Shown: positions 46,901 through 57,569, counted from the first letter of the stretch. The stretch is 64,000 nt of DNA from Nelumbo lutea (GCA_022828595.1 JAKGHH010000006.1:10974633-11038632), one strand, 5' to 3'. Notes: a model not told the origin generated them from the sequence alone. Numbers and translations: made by a program.

Positions 46901-49900
46901 TAGGAAAATAATTCATCAAAAAATGACCATAAACTAGTTTTTTTTTGGCTTAAATACTCCACAATATTTAGTCAAAAAGTCAAGAATGTCAATTACTTCA
47001 AGAAGCATCTGTCCACCACAAAGTCACAAGTATCCATAGGTAAAACCTGTTCAAAGTCTTTACAAATGTATTACAGTTGTCCATATGAATAAATGTGGCT
47101 GACCATGTTATCCCACATCTCTTCAAAATGAAGTTTCCATAGTTTTAACAAGTTAAAACATAGCATCACAAGATAAATTCACCATTTCCTCAACCATTAA
47201 ACATTATGACCTTAATAGCTTAACAATGGACTTCAGGTTGGCAAGATTCTAGTCAACTCAACAATGCCTTATCCTATTATTTGTGGCAAGTATTCAGATT
47301 GACAAGGTTGTTGCTAACTATTTGAGGAATTATCATCTCCTGCTCAAAGGTGATAATAAAGACTAAGGTGTTATTTGGTATCATTGACACGTCTACCTGC
47401 AACATTTGGGGTTGGTCAATACAAATTTTTAAGAAATGTGTCTTGTCGCATCACATAAGATAGTTACGTTAACTAACAAAGTGCATGCATGGTATTGATC
47501 ATTGGCATTTATTGACAAAATGTCAAATTTGACACTGCAGGTAGAAATGGCAATTTGTATTGATCAACGCAAAAGGCTTGTGGTTGAAAAAGTATCTTCT
47601 CAAAAATTTGTGTTCACCAACCCCAGACGTTGCAGGTAGAGGTAGCAATGATACCAAACAACACAAATATTTTTACCAAGACACTACAATCATTGACAGT
47701 GTTGTCATAAATCATGCATACTTACACCAGAAGACAAAATGATAGAGGAAATATAAAAATATAACAAAACCAAAAAATGGACACCACCAACACCTAGAAG
47801 GAACCAAGATAGCCCATTGCACATAAACAACAAAGTGAACCTTGGATGACCATCAAGAGGTATCAAGCTCTCAAATAAAACAAAGAAAATATCCCAGAAC
47901 ACCTAATAAATGGTGTTGAAGATTAATTAGTTTTATGATGTTTTTCTGAGTAGATGTTTTATGTTAGTTGTTAGATAGGAGGTGGGGACCACAGTAGTTA
48001 TGTGAGTCCAAATTGTATTATTTTTTTGAGTGTTATATATGCTATTTTATGTTTTGCCACCCTATAAGGGCATAGTTGTCTTTGCATTGTTCTATTATTT
48101 TAGTATAAATAATAAGTGAAGGGGGCGGCCAGATTATTGCTCTCTTTTCTTTTCAACTTCTCTTCTTCTCTTCTTCTCCTTCTCTCCTCTCTTCAAGAAA
48201 CTACTTTCTTTCATATTTTTTTTCAGCAGATTCCTACTTGGTATCAGAGCATCGGCTAGGGTTTCTTGAAGCATTTTCATGCAGCCCTAGATCAGCCGAC
48301 TGCATAAAGTAGTAAAGGGTTGATCAATCTGCTATAGATTGCCCAGTTCTTGGAGTTTTTGGTGGGATCTAGACATCAGGAAGGTGATCTACTATTCGGC
48401 ATCAAAATCAGGAAGAACTAGAGTACGAGGACGAGTCCCAGAAAAGTTGGACTCTTTGTTTTTTATCTGATCTTGGGCGCCCAGGTATTGTTAGTTTTCT
48501 TTTGATTTTCTGAACAAGGCAGTTTGGTTTCTGAAATTTTCTAGGCCTCCCGGAGTGATCGATTCACTTTTCTCTCTGTTGGGAGGCATGGGGAGGAGAG
48601 AGATTTCCCTCCAACTAGGGTTTTCTTCTTCCAAAAGGGTTGGTTTCTGTGTGTGTGTGGTATTAAATTATTTTTTGAAGGTCAACAATCTATTTTTTCT
48701 TACTGTTGAACTGTTTGAAGTAAAATGGAGAGTTGGAATACCGAGATGAAATCTACCGGTACTATGGGACTGGGTGTTAGAGGTTGTAGTGATATTTTTG
48801 GGTCTGGGATCATTATTATAGTAAAACTTGATGTTACAAACTATTTGGAGTGGGCACAATCAGCTAAGATGGCTATTGGTGCCCGTGGAATATTAGGGTA
48901 TCTCGCTAGGGAGGAGAAGAAATTTGATACAGACTCTTCCCGATGAGTGCAAGAGAATTGCATGGTAATGTCTTGGCTATGTAATTCTATGTTAACTCAT
49001 ATTGCAAAAAATTTCCTATACGCTAATATTGCTAAGGAGATTTGGGATGGAGTGACTGAAACCTACTCTCAAAAGCAAAATGAAGCCAGAGCCTATCAGT
49101 TAAGAAATCAGGTGACAAGTATGAAACAGGGAGAAAAACGTCTTGTTGTGTATTTCTCCATGCTGAAAACCCTATGGCAAGAAATAAATCACTTAGAAAC
49201 TGTGGTATGGGAAAGCGTAAATGATGCAGCAACTTATCACAAACTAGTAGAGAGGAATAGGGTTTTTGAGTTCTTGCCAAGGCTGAACCCTGAATTTGAC
49301 ATTGCTAGGCAGCATATTCTTTATAGGGAGAGTGTGACACTCTCTTAGGCCTATGCTTTTGTCTTTGGAAAGGAGAGTATGAGGAATGTAATGCTGAGAC
49401 AGCTTGGGATTGACCAGTCGGCTATGGTTGGTACAACAAAACCTAAGCCAAATGGAGACAGGGGGAGTAGTGAGACTAGAAGGGAAGATAAGAAGGACTT
49501 GGTGTGTGATTATTGCAAGAAACCTAAGCATACCAGGGACACTTGTTGGAAGCTTCATCCAAACCTTATGCCTGATCGGATAAAAAACAAAAAGGAAAAT
49601 GCAAATGTAGCCACTACATGAGACTCTTCAGCCCCTCTCTCCCAAACTGATTGGGAATCCATTGCAATAGCAGCAGTGAGAACAGAACTGGAGAGGTTTG
49701 GACAGCTTATAAGAAAGATTCACCCAGCTCTAGCCTTCTAGATGGGCAGCAGAATGCAGGAGCTAACTACACCACTTCCTTTGCACATACAGGTACTTCA
49801 TATGCAACTACAAATCTTGCATCCACTTCAGGTAAGGAGGGACCTCCCTGGATTATAGACTCAGGAGTATCTGAGCATATGACTAATGCCCCTACCATTT

Positions 49901-52900
49901 TCAGTTCCTATCAATTGTGCTCCGGTAGAAACAGAGTCTCTACAGCAAATGGTTCACATATGCCCATTGCTGGGAAGGGGACAGTTAGAGTGACCAATGA
50001 TATAACACTGTCTTCTGTTTTACATGTCCCTAGACAATATACCAACCTATTGTCTGTTAGTTCTTTGAGAAAAAAAATTGAATTGTTCTATGACCTTTCT
50101 TCTTGGTAATCGTGTTTTGCAGGATCTGGAGTCAAAGAAGATGATTGGTAGTGGTCATGAGGTGAATGGAATCTACCTTCTGGATGAGATTCCGAGACAT
50201 CAGGGCCATCATGTTAGCAGCAATAGTAGTAGTGGGTCAGAGTCAGGGAACCGGATTATGCTTTGGCACAATCGCTTGGGACATCTTTCTTTTAGTTCTC
50301 TGAAATGACTTTTCCCAAAGCTGTTTGAGTCTATTCAATTATCTAGTTTGGAGTGTGAGAGTTGTCAGTTAGGAAAGCATTGTAGACAGTCTTTTAAACC
50401 AAGTAATAAAAGAAATACTTCTGCTTTTAATATTGCACACACTGAAGTATAGGGGCCATATCAAATCCCTTCGATGGGAGGATTCCGTTACTTTCTCTTG
50501 TTTGTGGATGATCATACACGATGTTTTTTAATATATTTAATGAGATCACGTGATGAGGTTCCTAAGTTAGTACGACAAATCCACCAGATGATTCTCACGC
50601 AATTTTGAGTGAGAACTAAGGCTTTAGATCAGATAATGCCAGAGAGTACTTTGAGAAGGACCGAAACGCGTATCTCTTAGAACATGGTGTAGATCATCAG
50701 ATCAGTTGTGCATATACACTACAACAGAATGGAGTTGCTAAGAGGAAAAATAGACACATTGTGGAGGTGGGAAGGAATCTTATGATGTGTGCTTCAGTTC
50801 CTGTGCAATTCTGGGGAGATGCAGTTCTTACAGCCGTACATGTGATTAACCGTGTCCCTTCACGGACTTTGGGGTTTAAGGTGCCATTTAGCCTTTTTTT
50901 TCCAGATAGAGAGATATTTCATATACCTCTGAGGGTTTTTGGTCGTGTTTCTTTCGTTCACATTCTTGGCCCTCATCGCAAGAAATTGGATCCTAAGGCC
51001 AAGAAATGTGTTTTTCTTGGGTATGCTCAGAACCAAAAGGGGTATTGCTGTTATGACCCAATGTTGAGGAGTAGATTTGTCACTATGGATGTTACCTTTT
51101 TTGAATCCACATTCTTCTTCTCGAGTGGTTCTCCTCAGGGGGAGAGTTTTGGGGAGGATAACTCACAATCTGTTCATCTTCCTGTTTTTGTGGTGCCTCC
51201 ATCAACTCAGCCAGCACCTACATCAATTCAGCCACCACCTGCACCATCAGTTCAACCAATGCCTACACCTCCAGTTTCATTACCTGAGCCACTATGGTCA
51301 GCCTCACAGCAATGGCTCCACACATCCTCGACCCACACCACTCTCTATCAGTCCTTCTGAAACTCCAAATTCGGCAGATACAGTTCCAGGTATTCCTCTT
51401 GAGCCTGAGTCTATTATGTTTTCTGATGATAATGTTTATGTCCCTAACATCATTGTTGCAGCTGATCCCACTAACCTTAATCTTCCCATTGCACTTCGTA
51501 AGGGGAAGAGAAAGTGTACAGCCCACTACATTTCACACCATCTTTCCTACAGTGCCTTATCACCCTCCTACCGTGCTTTTCTTTCTTCCCTGGATTCTGT
51601 GTCTATGCCCAGGAATGTTACTGAGGCTCTCTCCAAACCTGAGTGGAAAACAGCCATGCAAGATGAGATAGATGCTTTGGTCAAAAACCAAACTTGGGAA
51701 ATAGTTGATCTCCCCCCAAACAAGGAGACGGTCGGATGTCGATGGGTATTCACAATGAAGTATAAGGCCGATGGCAAAATAGAGAGGTACAAGGCAAGGT
51801 TGGTAGCAAAAGGGTATACTCAAACCTATGGTGTTGATTATCTGGAAACCTTTGCACCAGTAGCTAAGATGAGTTCAGTTTGTATCCTTTTACCTCTAGC
51901 AGCCACCTATTCATGGCCCTTGTTCCAGCTTGATGTCAAAAATGCTTTCCTCAATGGTGACTTACAGGATGAGGTATATATGGACATTCCAGCAGGCTTT
52001 TATGAAAATATTGGTAAAGGAAAGGTGTGCAAATTCAAAAAATCCCTGTATGGACTGAAACAGTCACCTAGGGCTTGGTTTGACAGGTTCAGAGGGGCAC
52101 TCATCCATTTTGGATACACACAGACACAGTCTGATCACACCCTCTTTGTGAAGAGGAGAGATGCTTTGGTGTCAATTCTGATTGTGTATGTGGATGATAT
52201 AGTGGTGACAGGAAATGATCTGGAGGAGATTGATGATCTCAACAAATCATTGCAGCAAGAATTTGAGATCAAAGATCTTGGTGAGCTCAAATACTTCTTA
52301 GGGATTGAAGTTGCAAAATCCAAGCATGGGATCTTCATTTCACAAAGAAAATATTTACTTGACCTACTACGAGAGACTGGGAAACTGGGGACAAACCAGC
52401 AGACACTCCTATTGATCCAAATCACAGAATTAATGGTGTGGATGGTGAATTGGTAAAGGATGTGGGGAGATATCAAAGAATGGTGGGCCGACTGTTGTAT
52501 TTGTGTATGACACGACCAGATATTTCTTATGCTGTTAGTGTTGTGAGTCAATACATGCATGCACCTCGGGTTTAGCACTGCCAAGCTATTGAGAGAATAC
52601 TTGCATATCTGAAAAAGTACCTTGGCAGAAGCATTATTTTCTCAAATCATGAGAATCTAAAGCTAGAATCCTATACAGATGCAGACTGGACAAGATGCTT
52701 AGATGACAGGAGGTCTACATCAGGAGTGTGTACCTTTGTAGGTGGAAACTTGATCTCCTGGAAGAGTAAGAAGCAAGCAGTTGTGGCAAGGTCAAGTGCA
52801 GAGGCTGAGTATAGATCCAAGGTTCATAGTGTCTCAGAACTTCTTTGGGTTAGATCTCTTTTGAGTGAGATTGGGGTGAAAGCGGAGGAACCTATGATGT

Positions 52901-55900
52901 TATACTGTGACAATTAGGCTGCAATCAATATTGCCCACAATCCAATTCAGCATGATAGGACAAAACACATTGAAGTTGATAGACACTTTATAAGAGAAAG
53001 GGTAACAACCGGAGAAGTTTGTTTGCCTTATGTCTCTTCAGAGTTGCAACTGGCTGATGTTCTCACTAAAGGGGTGGCAAGGAACAAGCTTGAACATGAT
53101 CTACGCAAGTTGGGAATGTGTGACATTTACTCCCAACTTGAGGAGTGTTGAAGATTAATTAGTTTTATGATGTTTTTCTGAGTAGATGTTTTATGTTAGT
53201 TGCTAGATAGGAGGTGGGGACCATAGTAGTTATGTGAGTCGAAATATTATTATGTTTTTTGAGTGTTATATATGTTGTTTTATGTTTTGCCGCCCTATAA
53301 GGGCATAGTTGTCTTTGTACTGTTCTATTATTTTAGTATAAATAATAAGTGAAGGGGGCGGCCAGATTATTGCTCTCTTTTCTTTTCAACTTCTCTTCTT
53401 TTCTTCTTCTCCTTCTCTCCTCCTCACTTCAAGAAACTACTTTATTTTTTTCAGCAGATTCCTACTAATGGCAGAAAAAGACCAAGTCAAAAGACACACA
53501 AACACCAAAACGCTACATCTCTCACCAATGCAAGGCAACTGAATGTTGCTAACTGACAAAGAGCTTATTGACAACCCTGTCCCCAAAAACATGCTTAAAG
53601 GACATTCCAGATGACATTTTGTCCAACTTATTAATAAAGAACAAAATAATGAAAAGTCAGATGCAAGCCCATAGAAGGTTGGAAATCCTCAATAATTCAG
53701 TTCTACTAAATTAGTTTTTATACAAGAAAAATTATCCTATGGTAGATTTGTCCATCAAAAATTAATAGAGGGCATAAACTTTTGCTTAGATTGAAAAATG
53801 GTTAATTTTAAATAGAAAAACTATAACATATGACTTGGGTTGTGAAGTTTCACGATGGTCATTGACCTACTTAGGGATGCCTTTGGGTGATAACCCAAAA
53901 AAAGAGAGTTTCTGGAATCCGGTGGTGGAAAGATTTGAAAAGAGACTTGCCTCTTGGAAGAAGAATTACCTTTCCCTTGGTGAAAGGATTACACTAATCA
54001 AGGCTACCTAAGCTAAATTATCCATCTATTTCCTTTCAGTGTTCAAAATCCCACCAAAGGTATCCAATAGATTGGAGAAAATGATGAGAGATTTCCTTTA
54101 GGAACTAGGGGAGGAGAAGAGGGATCATAGGGTGAGCTGGGAGGTGGTGTGTAGAAGCAAAAATCTGGGTGGCTTGGGGATTGGGAACATCAAGAAAAGG
54201 AACATGGCTCTTTTGGGAAAATGGCTGTGGAGACTCCCAATACAAAAGGAGAGACTATGGGCTAAAATAGTGGTAAGCATACATGGCATGGAGCAAAATG
54301 GATGAGATGTCGGAATTCAAGCTACGACCACAAGTGCGTCACCTTCGAAAGCCATTCACGATCTGCTTCCAACTTTCTCTCCTCTCATCAAGTATGATTT
54401 GAACTTCCATAAAATTCTGCAAACAAATCTGGGTGGGGATTGCCGCTCTTATGGATTTGTTTCCTTCCTTGTATGCCCTTTGTAATTTTAAGAATGAGCC
54501 AATTTCTTCTTTCATTACCCCTTCTTCCTCATCTTCTGGGTTTGGGTGGAATCTGGGCTTGAGAAGGGTTGTGAGAGATACAGACTTGAATAGTATCACG
54601 AGCCTCCTTGGTCTCCTTGATAATGTTTTCTTGGACCCTACTAAGCTGGATTCTAGAATATAGACCCCCACCCCCTCTAGCTCCTTTTCTTGTGCCTCTT
54701 TTTTCAAAGTTCTAAGTCAGCCCCCTAGCCCTATTCCCCCTCCCTTCCCGGTCACTGAGGTTTGGTGCAGACCAATCCCCCCTAGAGTTGGTGGTTTTTG
54801 TTGGGAAGCATTTTTGGAAAGAATCAACACTGGTGACTTGCTCCAAAAGAAGAGGCCCAAGACTTGTTTATCACCTAACTAGTGTGTTCTATGTAAAGCG
54901 GATGGTGAAACTGGTTTTCATCTATTGGTAAATTGCCAGTTTGCTAAGTCCATTTGGGTGTGGGCATTATCCTCTTTGGGGGTAGTTGGAACCCTCCAAC
55001 AAATTTGCAAAGCCTTTTTTCCCCTTCCTTCTTCAGGTGCCGATTGAAAAGGGGAAGAACCATGTGGAGATGTTTGAGGGCTGCTATATGTTGGGCTTTG
55101 TGGGAGGAAAGAAATTCCAGGATCTTCTCTGAAGAGGAGAGGGATAGTGAAGAATTGAGAGATTTGATCCATATAAGGGCAGTACAATGGCTGAAATTTT
55201 TAGAGCTGTTTACAGACTTCACAGTGGATGATTTATTGAGGAAGTGGAGTGAGATTGCTAACTGCACCCAGCCCAAAACAATAATGAATGTGAATTGGAC
55301 CCCCCCCCGGCCGGTTTTTTAAAACTTTAACTTTGATGGGAGTAGTCAAGGGAATCAGGACAATCGGGGATTGGAGGTGTGTCTAGAGATGAGAATGGGC
55401 TGGTTTTAGCCTTGTTTTCAGGCCCAATTGGAGTGGGTGATTCTCTCAGGGCTGAGATTTTTGCAGTTCTGGAAGGAGTCCAAAGAGCTAAGGAGATGAA
55501 TAATAGAAAACTCATCATTGAAGGGGACTCGGAGGTGGTGGTAGGGTGGCTGAACAAAGAAAATAGCAGTTTATGGATGTACAGTAATGAGAGGAGGAAA
55601 TTTAGATGGCTTGTTCAAGAGATGGAAATTAAGATCTGCTGGGTGAAAAGGTCAGCTAACTCCTTTGCTGATGGGTTAGCTAAGCAAGAAGTTGAGAGGG
55701 AGTTAATGTTTTGGGCACAAGTGTAATTTTTCCGTTTTTGTTCTTGGGAGCTCAAGCTCCAGCTAGAAGATAAGAAAGTTTATCTTCATCCTTGTAACAT
55801 TTTTTTGATTAATTAATGAAATGTGGTTATTGATCAAAAAAATAACATATAACTTGGGTTATAGTTTGAAAAATGCTTAGATTTGTCTATCAGCGACAGG

Positions 55901-56109
55901 AATGTTGATTAGCAGTTTGTATATTAGTAGGTGAAAATGGGTTCAGTTTGAGTTTGTGAAATCAACAATGGAAAAATTTACAGGAGAAAAGATACCAAGG
56001 ACAGAGAAAAGTTTGGGTATAGGAGATTACCAACATACCACATATGCACGGCGCATCTCCTTTTCGTTTTCATACTCAACAAAAGCATAACCACATGATG
56101 CACCAGTTA
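34823..56109 (-). CDS. SNRNP35: U11/U12 small nuclear ribonucleoprotein 35 kDa protein, coding exons 3-7 (5' part outside window)
   Basis: RNA-binding component of the U11/U12 di-snRNP, which recognises minor (U12-type) introns in the nucleus. Join of 56109-56039, 46890-46800, 46722-46647, 35548-35470 and 34954-34823. Every junction has GT-AG borders and the phases fit (1, 0, 1, 2, 0). The product runs from the second half of the RRM ([20 protein letters not shown]), [74 protein letters not shown] to a His/Arg/Ser-rich tail ending RDLHSD-stop, matching plant U11/U12-35K proteins over their length. Introns of 9.1, 0.08, 11.1 and 0.5 kb; the large ones are filled by TEs. RNP1 has Cys where Arg/Lys is usual. 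Exons 1-2 are expected beyond 64000. Confidence 0.93.
35470..35548 (-). CDS. SNRNP35: 35K exon 6
   Basis: 79 bases between acceptor ACTAG and donor GTAACA, encoding (R)[19 protein letters not shown] then RYMSRFQ. Confidence 0.92.
35869..36170 (+). mobile_element. Possible solo copia LTR in intron 5
   Basis: Begins TGTTGGATATG. It has a T-rich middle, a TATA-like 'catataaaca', and a C/T-rich 3' part (tcaatctctcttctcttctgc) as in the 3' parts of the copia LTRs nearby. No target duplication could be fixed, so the right edge is approximate. Confidence 0.35.
36403..36410. repeat. Target site duplication GTTATGGG (left)
   Basis: Matches 45684-45691 (CTTATGGG) in 7 of 8 bases. Confidence 0.6.
36713..37245. 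repeat. Minisatellite of 'aaagcacttttac' units, source copy
   Basis: About 40 diverged units of 12-14 bases, variants aaagcacttttac, aaagtacttttac and aaacacttttac. The unit contains its own partial palindrome (AAAGTACTTT). A nearly identical block lies inside Copia-2 at 38384-38890. Confidence 0.9.
37494..37824 (+). repeat. Copia-2 5' LTR
   Basis: 331 bp, TG...CA ends, partner of 45070-45423. The 3' LTR has an extra 'gatttgatttattacatattt' type internal repeat near 45140. Confidence 0.9.
37825..37836 (+). promoter_or_regulatory. Copia-2 primer binding site
   Basis: tggtatcagagc, complementary to the 3' end of initiator methionine tRNA, directly after the LTR. Confidence 0.9.
37910..39610 (+). 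pseudogene. Copia-2 gag, interrupted by a minisatellite block and duplicated in part
   Basis: The N-terminus [18 protein letters not shown] and [12 protein letters not shown] is copia gag. The segment at 38105-38383 ([20 protein letters not shown] through LFEEEWES) is followed by 507 bases of minisatellite and then repeated at 38891-39172, after which gag continues to the zinc knuckle [14 protein letters not shown] (about 39457-39498) and ends at 39610. Both gag copies share the same in-frame TGA after NTRM or NTQM, so that stop is older than the duplication. The second copy has one more GAA codon. Confidence 0.9.
38384..38890 (+). repeat. Minisatellite block copied into Copia-2 gag
   Basis: It begins aatagattttattaactttcgtgttcac exactly as the flank at 36713 and follows it, with a few unit changes, to the equivalent of 37223. 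It then jumps to gag at a shared AAAG. The leading non-repetitive 40 bases prove that it is a copy of that locus and not an independent minisatellite. Confidence 0.92.
41021..41025. repeat. Target site duplication GATGT (left)
   Basis: Identical to 42984-42988. Confidence 0.9.
41026..42983 (-). mobile_element. Solo LTR, 1958 bp, copia-like, inside Copia-2 integrase
   Basis: On the minus strand it runs TGTTAGACAG...CTTTCA (TG...CA) and is flanked by GATGT on both sides. It contains no gag or pol. The same LTR family occurs at 15717-16175 next to a copia RT fragment, which is why I call it copia. It arose by recombination between the two LTRs of a full element. It holds an (AT)n tract near 42335-42357. 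Confidence 0.88.
42984..42988. repeat. Target site duplication GATGT (right)
   Basis: Partner of 41021-41025. Confidence 0.9.
43335..45062 (+). pseudogene. Copia-2 reverse transcriptase and RNase H
   Basis: Open for 172 codons from 43335: [64 protein letters not shown]. Further on it reads [18 protein letters not shown] (a stop and a shift between), [10 protein letters not shown], and [11 protein letters not shown] at about 44107, so the YVDD site has become YVED. Then [19 protein letters not shown], and RNase [47 protein letters not shown], ending IDIFAPT-stop before the polypurine tract. Confidence 0.88.
45070..45423 (+). repeat. Copia-2 3' LTR
   Basis: Preceded by gagggggag; partner of 37494-37824. 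Confidence 0.9.
45684..45691. repeat. Target site duplication CTTATGGG (right)
   Basis: Partner of 36403-36410, one mismatch. Confidence 0.6.
46263..46478 (+). pseudogene. Possible captured gene fragment with an 11-12 residue repeat
   Basis: A plus-strand frame without stops reads [37 protein letters not shown], then [19 protein letters not shown] before a stop. The unit (P)[12 protein letters not shown] is repeated two to three times and the wording is protein-like, not TE-like. It lies opposite to and inside intron 5 of the 35K gene. The IWEGMI segment loosely recalls SPOC-domain starts, but that is too weak to name a gene. Confidence 0.35.
46647..46722 (-). CDS. SNRNP35: 35K exon 5
   Basis: 76 bases after acceptor AAATAG, encoding [17 protein letters not shown] then RERPFRAP, donor GTATGA. 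Confidence 0.92.
46800..46890 (-). CDS. SNRNP35: 35K exon 4
   Basis: 91 bases after acceptor TGTAG, encoding [20 protein letters not shown] then [10 protein letters not shown]. The donor is the less common GTCAGT, next to a 77-base intron. Confidence 0.92.
47368..47664. mobile_element. Fold-back MITE in intron 3 of the 35K gene
   Basis: Left arm 47368-47430 (GTGTTATTTGGTATCATTG...) and right arm 47602-47664 are inverted repeats of about 62 bases with few mismatches, both containing TCTACCTGCAAC and GGGGTTGGT. About 297 bp in all, no ORF. Flanking AAG/AAA could be a 3-bp duplication, as in PIF/Harbinger MITEs; the superfamily is uncertain. Confidence 0.75.
47909..47913. repeat. Target site duplication AATGG (left)
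   Basis: Identical to 53467-53471. Confidence 0.88.
47914..48238 (+). repeat. Copia-3 5' LTR
   Basis: 325 bp; contains TATA (agtataaataataag, 48102-48116) followed by a C/T-rich R/U5. Confidence 0.9.
48239..48250 (+). promoter_or_regulatory. Copia-3 primer binding site
   Basis: tggtatcagagc, initiator Met tRNA complement, abutting the LTR. Confidence 0.9.
48725..49620 (+). pseudogene. Copia-3 gag
   Basis: The frame from 48725 has [20 protein letters not shown] then GILGYLA, a stop at 48944, then [72 protein letters not shown], a stop at 49347, and the zinc knuckle [15 protein letters not shown] at about 49506-49550. Closely parallel to the intact gag of Copia-4 (58719-59726). Confidence 0.88.
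49640..51130 (+). pseudogene. Copia-3 protease and integrase
   Basis: The protease site is [16 protein letters not shown] (49847-49894; D-S-G kept, A replaced by V). The integrase has [16 protein letters not shown] and [10 protein letters not shown], then a stop. HTEV*GPY shows D-V-W with D to E and W to TAG. A frameshift follows at TQF, and the E block reads AKRKNRH. The later integrase is open as [20 protein letters not shown] and [19 protein letters not shown]. The enzyme is inactive. Confidence 0.85.
51379..53140 (+). pseudogene. Copia-3 reverse transcriptase and RNase H
   Basis: The 459-codon frame ending at 52456 carries [108 protein letters not shown] (intact YVDD) and [18 protein letters not shown]: a complete RT core. 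RNase H follows with stops ([39 protein letters not shown]). The copia end [12 protein letters not shown] precedes the 3' LTR. The longest uninterrupted coding stretch in Copia-3. Confidence 0.9.
53146..53466 (+). repeat. Copia-3 3' LTR
   Basis: Preceded by a shortened polypurine tract (ttgaggag); followed by AATGG. Confidence 0.9.
53467..53471. repeat. Target site duplication AATGG (right)
   Basis: Partner of 47909-47913. Confidence 0.88.
53823..53841. repeat. LINE-C target site duplication (left)
   Basis: ataacatatgacttgggtt; repeated with one change at 55842-55860. Confidence 0.88.
53842..55841 (+). pseudogene. LINE-C, 5'-truncated L1-type LINE with RNase H
   Basis: Flanked by a 19-bp duplication and ending in an A-run (atcaaaaaa), the target-primed integration signature. 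It begins inside the RT thumb: [56 protein letters not shown], then zf-RVT ([38 protein letters not shown]). The RNase H starts [12 protein letters not shown] and is open at 55379-55726 ([49 protein letters not shown]). Several stops and shifts. Sits in intron 3 of the 35K gene. Confidence 0.9.
55842..55860. repeat. LINE-C target site duplication (right)
   Basis: ataacatataacttgggtt, partner of 53823-53841. Confidence 0.88.
56039..56109 (-). CDS. SNRNP35: 35K exon 3 (RRM, RNP1)
   Basis: 71 bases after acceptor CTGCAG, encoding (V)[18 protein letters not shown] then RRAYV, donor GTATGT. Its phase-1 start fits the phase-1 end of the exon 2 copy at 17414 (CAT ATC G / TA ACT). Confidence 0.92.
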
Positions 56110-57333
56110 CTGCAGATAAGTTACCGAAAAACTTAGAACAGCAGATCTTCACACATAAACAAATCCATAAAGAGAACTTGCAACTAAATTCAATAAATAA
56201 AGAACATCAGTAGGATTTACCAACACTACAAAACTTTCCTTGGAGCATAGCAAGATCAACTATTCTGGATTTGGCAATATCTTGTTATACCATGCTAATC
56301 AAATAGTATATTTGAGGTAGTACCAGCTCAGCTCTAGTCCTTAGAGAATGTTGAATGGTCTTCTTGGATCAGAATTTTATGGCTGTTTTTTTTTTTTTTG
56401 ATAAACAATTTTATGGCTGTTGATGGCTGTAATGGCTTCTTGAAGGAATAAGAGAGAGAATACCTGGAATCACTCACACGGTAACTAGAATCACTCTAGG
56501 GCATGGGAATCGCTCGCCATATAAGCTGAAGAAAACTCAATAAACTTCATTGCCTTTGTGTAAAACATCCATACATATTTCTAGACTCTAAACTCATAAC
56601 AATCCTAGGAGTCAAACTGTTAGACTCATAATAGTCTTAGGAGTCAAACTGTTAAACTCAATAATCCTAGTAGGACTCAAACCAAGCTGTTAAATCCTAT
56701 TTCCATTCAAAGAAGACTCAATAACTCTAATCCTACTTATGCAATGACTATAAAATTTTAAATATAAACAAGCTATAACTAGACAAATTAAACCCTATCA
56801 ATGGACCCTACAAAAAAATGCAAAATGACAAAAATACCCCCTACTATCCCAAAATACAGAAATACATAAAATTCCAATTTTGATTCTTCAACTTTTGCAT
56901 CAATATTAGAAAATAATACCCAAATTCAATGTTATCATACTTGATCCAGTAAGCAAATGCAGACAAAATAGTTGGATGGCAAAAAAAAAAAACATTTAGA
57001 AGCATCTGCAATCTAATGTCAATGTGAAAATAACTTGAAGCATGTAGGTTATATGAGATCATAACCACGAAGTTAATGCATATTAGCACTAAGAGAAACA
57101 TTATACCAAGAGAGGCATAGGTTGTTGATATTTATACATGATACAAAATAGGAATACTTATCCTCCAGAAGTTACAAGAACCTAGCTAGCAAAATTAGTA
57201 GAAAAGACTAATAGTAACTATTATTATTAAAATGCAATCAAGAACTGAGCCTCAACTTTTTGGTTACCAATCATGAATACCAGACAAGAAATAGCATTCC
57301 TCATCATATATGTAATGATTTTACACAACGCCA
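56110..57333. other. Intron 2 of the 35K gene, nothing else recognised
   Basis: AT-rich; T-run at 56389-56399; no TE or coding similarity seen. Confidence 0.5.
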
Positions 57334-57564
57334 TTTTTTTATAAGTAATGAAAATTTTATTAATTCAGAGATTCAAGCTTAATACAAGCATTCCTTGGAG
57401 AGGCGCAAGTTGCAGCCTCTCCCAAACAAATTACAAAAGGAGTAAATATCAAATTACATCTGAGCTCAAAACAAATGTTCCCTACTTGCCCCTTGCTTGG
57501 CTAACCAATCAGCCAATGCATTTGCTGATTTCCCCACCCACTATATTCTCACAAACATTTTGTG
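57334..57564 (-). pseudogene. LINE-D RNase H end and 3' tail
   Basis: Minus strand: KSANALADWLAKQGASREHL then F-stop, the L1 RNase H C-terminus, followed by a tail ending 'attacttataaaaaaa' at 57334. It is the downstream half of the LINE cut by Copia-4; the other half is at 63484-64000. Confidence 0.85.
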
Positions 57565-57569
57565 TCAGC
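57565..57569. repeat. Target site duplication TCAGC (left)
   Basis: Identical to 63479-63483. Confidence 0.9.

Larger units (their letters stand above)
47914..53466 (+). mobile_element. Copia-3, complete but dead Ty1/copia element in intron 3
   Basis: LTRs 47914-48238 and 53146-53466, both starting TGTTGAAGATTAATTAG and ending TTCCTACT. AATGG duplications at 47909-47913 and 53467-53471. Primer site tggtatcagagc at 48239-48250. The LTRs differ at roughly 15-20 places by eye. gag, protease, integrase, RT and RNase H are in copia order, each with stops. Its proteins are close to those of Copia-4, so the two are related subfamilies. Opposite in strand to the host gene. Confidence 0.93.

Noticed and set aside
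17414..56109. One single 35K gene using the exons at 17.4-17.7 kb as its start
   Set aside because: All pieces are on the minus strand, so exons 1-2 would have to lie above 56109; they lie below exon 7. They also carry a frameshift and deletions.
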